From positions 2,542,001-2,606,000 of the forward strand of contig NC_063016.1 of NCBI RefSeq assembly GCF_020509005.1: DNA of 64,000 nucleotides. Reading direction: 5' to 3'. This DNA comes from Fulvia fulva (taxonomy: Eukaryota; Ascomycota; Dothideomycetes; Mycosphaerellales; Mycosphaerellaceae). Position numbers and translations under genes: made by a program. The notes beneath the pieces are model-generated. The model ran no database searches. It worked only from the letters and a program-made list of their open reading frames with translations, and was not told where the DNA came from. This document shows, one piece after another, positions 57,361 to 64,000 of the stretch (position 1 is the stretch's first letter; each line of letters opens with the position of its first letter).

Positions 57361-58354
57361 CTCCTACTTAGGTCGTAAGGTAAGGAACGATTATTCCTAC
57401 TATACTAGCTATAGCTATCATACGAAGGTCTAGAACTAGGGACCGGCTAGCGGTTTAGTCAAACTATCTACTACTATCTCCTTAGTATAGTAGTACTCTA
57501 CTTTAATCTTCCTCTACTACTAGAGGTGCCTAATATAGTTGTAGGTAACATTAATATACTTAGATCTTTCGTAGATATAGGCGTCCTTAACTAAGGTTAG
57601 AGCCGCCTAGTTATCCCCTATAAGGCGTACTAGTCTTAGTTCGTCGACGGTACTCTTATCGGCTAAGACTATTAGTTAGAAAGAGTAGTCTCCTACTAGC
57701 CCCGGGTAGTTTATCTCTCGGAGGATAGCCGCTAGGAACTAGGATTGTTTCGCGGCGGCGTTTATCGCTATAAACTCTACCTCTCTAGTAGAGGTCACTA
57801 TAGACTTTTGCTTCTTACTTATCTAGAATATAGGCGTACCGTATACTAGCTAGACATGTCCTAGAACTAAGACCCTATCTACTCGATCTATCGCGTAGTC
57901 GGAGTCTAAGTATCCGGTTAGGGCACCGCTACTACGTCTAAATATTAACCCTAGGTCGGGGAACGACCTTAGGTATCTCGAGACCTTCTTTAGTACTTTT
58001 ATATACCGCTTTGTTAGATCCGCGACATATATACTAGTTCTCCCGAGTAGGAAGGCTAGGTCCGGTCTCGTTATCGTTATTAGCTATATCTAGGTCCTAT
58101 CATCGCTCTAGTAGTTATTCTTACTATATCTCTCGTCGTTCGGGGCTATAGGACGGAGATTATCGTAACTATTCATTAGCGAGAGTTTTAGGCTTACCTT
58201 TTCTTTTACTATGTCTATTTTAGTAAGGGCCTTACGGATATAATAGCTCTAGTCGAGTTTTAGGGTACCGTTACGCCTATTACGAGTAATCTTTAGTCCT
58301 AGTAGTTTCTCCGGTTCCCCGAGATCCTTAATCTTAAAGTATTACGCGAACTAC
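56953..58354 (-). mobile_element. copia-2, 3' part (RT end, RNase H, 3' LTR)
   Basis: Minus-strand Ty1/copia remnant. The end of the reverse transcriptase begins at 58349, reading into an RNase H with family-typical segments: SYLDSDYA-like near 57920, an E-for-D variant at the KSIVTST segment near 57800, and YNYIRHL through LTKPLAGPQF at about 57540-57430. It differs from copia-1 at many non-RIP sites, so it is a separate family. Gypsy-C interrupts it at 58355, where 58350-58354 (actac) would be the left target flank. Confidence 0.8.
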
Positions 58355-58539
58355 TATTACTATACCGGCGTATATTCACTTAAACCCGCGGGCACGTGCC
58401 TAGACCTCGCGCCCGCTAACTAATCCGACTAGCGGCTTAGCGCCCGTATATAACTCTCGCGCCCTCCGCGCCTCCCTTAGATAGAGTATCTATTCGACTT
58501 ATACCTTACCCGACTACGTACTTATACCTACTTATAACA
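58355..58539 (+). repeat. gypsy-C 5' LTR
   Basis: 185 bp, tattacta to ttataaca, homologous over its length to the solo LTR at 35790-35974. The flanking five bases differ on the two sides (actac, cttcg), as expected for a 5' LTR and not a solo LTR. Confidence 0.85.
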
Positions 58540-61500
58540 CTTCGAATAGATCGTTACTAACGTATAGAGAGACACGAGAAGCTATATTCGGGAGATTATA
58601 GAGAAACCGCGATAGTATACGAGGAAGTACTAAGATTAGGTATCGTACTCGCTAAGTCGTACCTTAGAGTAGATTATAGCTAATATAGTAATAATAGCGA
58701 GACAGACCGGTACCGGCGTACTAGGCGTAAGTATAGAGAACACCGATAGACGCGTTTATCGCGCGTCCCTTAATAGATTATCCTTCTTTACCCTACTATC
58801 CGATCTACCCGATAATAATAGCGCGAACCCGGCGATATAGACTTAAGGATATAAAGAGGATATCGTAAACAAGCTCCTCGACGAGAATAACTAGTACTAT
58901 AAGTAGTATAAGAAGGTGTTCGACTAACTCAAGGCGATTAAGGAAGAGGAGGTCGAGAAAGAGCTAAACTTAGCTAACCTATATAGGGCGGAGTTTATCG
59001 AGGATAAGATAGAAGATAAGGGTACTAAGGTACCGAGGAAGAGGAGGGTTACTATCGAAAACTTCTAGAAAGCCTTCGACTCGTTAAACGGGTTGAATAT
59101 AGACAAGTTTAAGAAGACGGTTAATGATCATCCCTAGTAGATCTATAAGATCCTCTATAATATCGAGTCCGATTACCGACGTACGTATAAACTTAATACT
59201 ACGCTCGATATAGCTAACCGTATTAACCTCCGTAAGGCGTAAGATACTAAGGACTAGATAGACCGACTCGAGGATATAATCGATACGGAATAGGCGACTA
59301 GATAATCCCTAGAAGAGGAGGTTACGCGACTAAAGGAGGAGCTCGCTAAGCGTAATAATACTATCGTTATCGACCTAGACGAGCTTACGAGGGCTAAAGA
59401 TATAAAGAAGGTATATCGTACGTAGTATAAGGTAGCGGAGAACAAGCTAGTAGAGACCGAGACTAAGCTCGTAGTAGCCGAGAAGCGTATTGCTAAGCTT
59501 AAGAAGTAAGAGATAGACCGTAGCCGGTCTAAGGAAAAGTAAGACCTACTACCTTAGCGAACCGAGTCTAAAGAGTTACTAGAGCGTCGGTAAAATAGAG
59601 GTAAACCTAATAAGAAGAAGTCGGACCCGGATTCATTAGACTTATTAGACGACGAGGACGACGGTAATAAGGGCCGTAAGAATAGCCGTAAGGACGGTAG
59701 TCGTAAGGGTAAGAAGAATCGCCCGAGTACCGACTTAGATAGTAACCCTATCTCCGTATATACGACTTACGACGCCGATATAACTACTAGTATTAAGTCC
59801 TCTAACGAGCTAAAGGCCCCTACTAAGTTCGACTTAAAGAGCGACGATATTAAGTTCTAAGAGTAGTAGCGTACTACCGAAGCTAAGCTCTAAGCCTCGA
59901 AGTACCGTACTATAAAGGACTCCCTTTAGAACGTCTAGAGCTAGTTAAAGAACGGTATATAGACCTATATCGGTTTAAAGATCCCTAGTCTTACTAAGTC
60001 TACGGAAGGTACGACTACTTAGTACGCTTCTATAGATAAGATAATAGAAGATCTAGCCCGGCGCTACGGTACCCGTAATACCTATACTAATACTATAACT
60101 AAGCTCAATAGTCTATAGTAGGGTAATAATGAGAAGTTTAGTAACTTCTACCTATCCTTCCGTAAGAACGCTAATATCGTTAACCTTAATAACGGCGCGA
60201 AGGAAAAGAAACTCGAGAAGGACTTCCTACTCCGTAAGTTAAACTCGCGCTACGATAACCGTATTATAAACGAGGATATAGTTAATATAACCCTTAAGCA
60301 AGTCGTGTCTACGCTATATAACTACGAGGACAAGTTTAAGGCGTTCGACCTTAAGTACGGTAAGACCGGTAATAGTAATAAGACCTAAGGTAATAAAAAG
60401 ACTACTAAGGGTAACAACGATAAGAAGGATATAGCTTCGAGTATTAGCGGTAATAACACTAACCTAAACGCTAAGACTAAGTAGGCTAATCGACCTTAGG
60501 CATTTCAGTATATCTAACCTTTAGATACTACTCGCGCCTAGGAATATATCGATTAGAATCGGAGCTTAAAATACGAATAAGAAGGTTACCGCCGTGTCGA
60601 TACCAATTAGTACCCCCTTCGAGATATCGCCCGCCGCCTATTTACGCTAGGCTATAACCTAAGTAATAACCGCCGTAACGGTAGTAATAGTAGTAACGCT
60701 AATAATACCGGCGGCGCGGGAAACGCCTAGTCCACTCCGTAAGCGTAATACGTAGTAGACCGTACGAGTTAGAGTTACAAGAAAACGAGAAAAAGTATAA
60801 ATATAAATATAAACCTCCTAAGGGAGGCAAGGTTTTAAGTATATTAGTACACTCCCTACTAGCTATAAACTACTCTATAGATAAACGCAATCTAGTAATA
60901 GCTTCTTATCTAGTTATACTATATATAGTGAATAGAAAGATCCCTACTTAAACCCTTTATAATAATAGTACTAACTCTACGTACTTTAATATCGACTTTA
61001 CGTATAAGAACAACCTTAATATAATATAGCTACCCAATCTATTAGGGCTAATATTAGTAGATAGCCGACCTGCTAGTGACCTTATTACTTATAGAATAAC
61101 GGCATAGATTTAGATCGGTAACTACGTAGAGACTAGGTCTAGCTACTACGTATTACTAGAATACGATATAGTCCTCGGCCGTCCCTAGTACGACGAGTAT
61201 CAACCTACGTTCTACTATACGTTAGGAACTATAACCCTATTCTTACTATATTGTCGATAGAACTATATACTCGGAACTGAACTAGTATACGTATAGTCTA
61301 TTAACGATAAGGGTATTATACTAAGAGGCGTTCTTTAGACCGAGATACTAGTACTAGAGAGTTCGCGACCTTAAGCCCTATCTAATTACGCCAAACCCTA
61401 CGTAGAGGATAAATACGAACCTATAGTAGTATAGGAGATATATACGACGAAAGTAGTAATACGATATGCCGTCGATACCTACGATAAACCGGAACCGTCT

Positions 61501-61754
61501 TACTACGTCCGCTAGCTACTACCCGCCGATAGGGTTAAAATACTTAAGCGCCTAGCGCGTCGAACGAAGAAAGAACTAAAGGTCTAGACTAAGCCGGAGA
61601 TCGATATTAAGCCTTTTAATATAGAAGCACTTCGGCGTATAAGCCGGATAAAGGGCTATAAAGTATATATAATATAGATGTTTAACCCGAAAGAAAATCC
61701 TAATAAGTAAGTCGCGCGAGACCCGCTATCCGCGTATATACTAAAGGCTTTTAG
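58540..61754 (+). pseudogene. gypsy-C gag and protease remnant
   Basis: Gag runs from about 58600 to 60780. It has a long Glu/Lys/Arg-rich coiled-coil stretch (about 59280-59530), an acidic/basic low-complexity segment (about 59600-59720), a capsid-like part (about 59880-60380) and a degraded zinc knuckle near 60590-60625. A protease region follows at about 61020-61330 with a YDIVLGRPQY segment near 61160-61190. The start of the pol linker to 61754 resembles gypsy-A 27090-27260. Reverse transcriptase is not reached: gypsy-B2 inserts at 61755. RIP stops throughout. Confidence 0.75.
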
Positions 61755-61938
61755 TATTACGGGCTGCCCGCGACCCTTTACTACCGAAGCGTCGGCCCGG
61801 CTATTCCGCGGACCTTCTATATCGGGTTAGCGCGGCTTAGTATAACTATATAACTTCGCCGCGCCTCTCGCTCCTCTTTCGTAGCTTCGTAGAACAATAA
61901 CTATCTCTCTCGGACCCTATAGTACGCGCGCCCTTATA
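61755..61938 (+). repeat. gypsy-B2 5' LTR
   Basis: 184 bp, tattacgg to ttata, followed by gtttgttc. Same length as both gypsy-B1 LTRs. Confidence 0.9.
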
Positions 61939-64000
61939 GTTTGTTCTACCTCCCTACCTAGATTACGGATTTAGGTAAGGGACGCGTAATAATAGGAATA
62001 GACTTATAGAACTAAAGAACACGCGACTACGAGCGTATAGTAGAACACTATAAGGTGCCGAGTACGTAGATACCTAGAGAAGTCAACGCTACGAAGACCT
62101 TAGCGATAGCGATAGGTCGCGTTAACACCGACACTATAACGAGTTAGTAGGACTTATAGACCTAGAACGGTATACTACTACCGGCAAAGCCCTTAGGCAA
62201 GCGTATATCTCTTTTCCTAGATCTCTTATCTTTTCTATAGTCCTAGACTTAAGATAACGACCGGCGTATTACGATTAATACCGGCGTCGCTCTTTAGTAG
62301 GAGTTAGATATAGTATAGGAGAAGGTACTCGATAGGGAATAGAGAGGCGCTATTAACTTTATAGAACTCTACGCGCCAAAGGAGTACTAGGAGAAGGGCA
62401 GCGACGATATACTACCTATTTACTACTCCCTCGACGAAGCCGAACATATCGCCGCTAGTAATTTCTAGAACGTCGACGCGAACGACCTCGCCGAGTTAGT
62501 CCGAGACTATCCTAAGACTTTATACGACTTTATCCTACGAGGATTTAATACCGCTTAGACCGCTACCGAGTAAGTCGACGTCTTATAACGTATAAACGCC
62601 CTCTAGAACGACTAGTACCGTAACCTCTACGCCGAATACGACCGTATCTATTAGATACTTAGAACCGAGAAGTCCGCCTTGTAGACGATAGTATAGGATC
62701 TTAAGAACGTACTAGACCTAGGTAAGATAAAGGAGGTCTAGGACAAGTATAAGTAAGCTAATAATCTATATAAGCAATTTTACGATCTTAGCGAAAAGGA
62801 GAAGAAGAAGGTATAAGAGGCTAAGAAGAAGGCATAAGATACTAAGAGTATAAACTAGGCGTTATAGAAGGAGATCGATAACTTAAAGACTCGACTCTAA
62901 GCTATCGAGGACAATACTACTAACGGTAATAGGCCTCGAGGCCGTAGTCCGTTACGCTCGCGCTCTTACCTACGAGAGACCTCCCTCGAGAAGCTTTAGC
63001 GTATATATCGTAAAGCCGCTACCGGGGGCGGTAGGGGTAGTAGTAGAGATAACGATAATAATAACGGCCTAGGCCGTAGCGATAAGGACAAGGATCGAGG
63101 CCGCGATAATCGCCGCCGTAACAAGCGCTAAGAGACGGTACGTACTAGAGAAGGACGTACTAATCGTATATAGACACCGCTAGTAGACCTCGCCGAGCGT
63201 CTTATTAATATCGACCGTACCTTAGAGCGTAGTATAGAGATCGGCAAGGGAGTACTAGATCCTAAGAAGTTTAAGAACGATGCCGACCTATCTTTCGATA
63301 GTTAGTATACGAGTATCCTACTAAAGCTTATAGTAGCGACCTTCCGTACCGAGTAGGATGCCCTCCGCTTCCTATATAGATAGACTAATAGTAAAGTCTA
63401 GACTACTATTAAGCTACGTATCCCTATCCTAGGACATTAGTTATATAACGAGTTTAGTACCGGCGAGGAGCTACTAGACTAGATAACTCGATAGTACGGT
63501 ACCCGGAACGAAGCTATAAAGGCTATAGTCGATATTATAACCTATAAGTAGTAGTAGAAGGAATCCTTTATCGTATTCTTCGTACGTTACTCGAAGTTAC
63601 GTACCTAGATAGACTAGGGGGATGATACCGAGCTAATGCTTTTCCGTAACCGCCTAAACCGTAAGTACTTCGTTAAGACATTCGGCGACCGAGAGGTTAA
63701 CCGTCGCCTAAATAGTATATAGGATGTTATTAAGGAGTACACCGAGTTAGACGAGACCTTCTACGAGACCGAGTAGCTATACCCTTAGTAGGATAATAAC
63801 CGCCCTCGTAGTAGCGGCGGAGGAGGTAATTAGAACCTAGGCCCTACTAGTAACGTAATAACTACTATAGCTACTGTAGCTAGCGCGACCGGCGCGATCG
63901 TATAGCGCCTACCGTAGTACTTAGGTATTAAGAAGAAGGAAGACTTACTAGCACACCTTTAGAATCTACTACCGCTTAACTACGAGGCTCGCGAAGATCT
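61939..64000 (+). pseudogene. gypsy-B2 gag remnant (partial)
   Basis: Collinear with gypsy-B1 gag: coiled-coil-like stretch near 62690-62900, Asn/Gly/Arg-rich repeats near 63010-63130, capsid-like region from about 63180. Near 63521 it lacks the solo LTR that gypsy-B1 carries, giving the empty site. Many TAG/TAA stops. Continues past the window. Confidence 0.75.

Larger units (their letters stand above)
61755..64000 (+). mobile_element. gypsy-B2, second copy of gypsy-B, cut by the window end
   Basis: Starts with a 184-bp LTR (61755-61938) homologous to those of gypsy-B1, inserted in gypsy-C pol after tttag (61750-61754). The rest is the internal region up to the window end. Confidence 0.9.

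Noticed and set aside
59254..59445. Minus-strand 63-codon frame opposite gypsy-C gag; likewise 7316-7513 and 11496-11723
   Set aside because: Antisense to gag or pol coiled-coil and integrase regions; no motif and no conservation argument.

Overview
The window is a 64 kb block of nested, decayed retrotransposons from a filamentous ascomycete (Pezizomycotina) genome. I find no host gene, rRNA, tRNA or CRISPR. The assignment rests on three things: Tad1-like non-LTR elements (LINEs) with ORF1 zinc knuckles and an APE-type endonuclease/reverse transcriptase; Ty3/gypsy elements, two of them chromodomain-bearing, and Ty1/copia elements; and saturating CpA-to-TpA (TpG-to-TpA) change with CpG left abundant, which is the signature of repeat-induced point mutation (RIP) and not of CpG deamination. 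Trp and Gln codons have become TAG/TAA and zinc-knuckle Cys codons have become Tyr throughout, so outside one element no reading frame of the ancestral proteins exceeds about 80 residues.

The exception is LINE-G (51498-56569), which keeps two intact frames: ORF1 (430 aa, three zinc knuckles) and ORF2 (1133 aa, endonuclease plus reverse transcriptase). The two overlap by one base as TGATG. A RIP-mutated sister copy (LINE-C) is split across the same window. It aligns to LINE-G without net indels over the parts compared and differs almost only by RIP transitions.

Layout, using my own element names: copia-1 (1-83, 5069-9671) with LINE-A inserted (84-5056); gypsy-D1 3' part (9672-12580); LINE-C 3' fragment (12581-13691); LINE-B, minus (13692-18193); gypsy-D1 5' part, minus (18194-22084); LINE-C 5' part, minus (22085-23801 and 31426-31659) with complete gypsy-A inside it (23802-31420); gypsy-D2 pol in three pieces (31660-33994, 45706-46302, 56634-56952). 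Gypsy-D2 is interrupted by gypsy-B1 (33995-45705, itself carrying LINE-E and two LTR-sized insertions) and by LINE-F, minus (46303-51497 and 56582-56633), which in turn holds LINE-G. Then follow copia-2, minus (56953-58354), gypsy-C (58355-61754) and gypsy-B2 (61755 to the window end).

Target-site duplications recovered at most junctions give the insertion order. Nearly the whole window can be read as insertions within or at the edge of one gypsy-D2 copy, up to five layers deep, plus one inversion whose visible breakpoint carries LINE-B. The most interesting signals are the unmutated LINE-G, a RIP-mutated LINE fragment fused to its 5' end inside the target duplication, a 3'-UTR hairpin with constant architecture in all five LINE 3' ends, and the near absence of a 5' leader.
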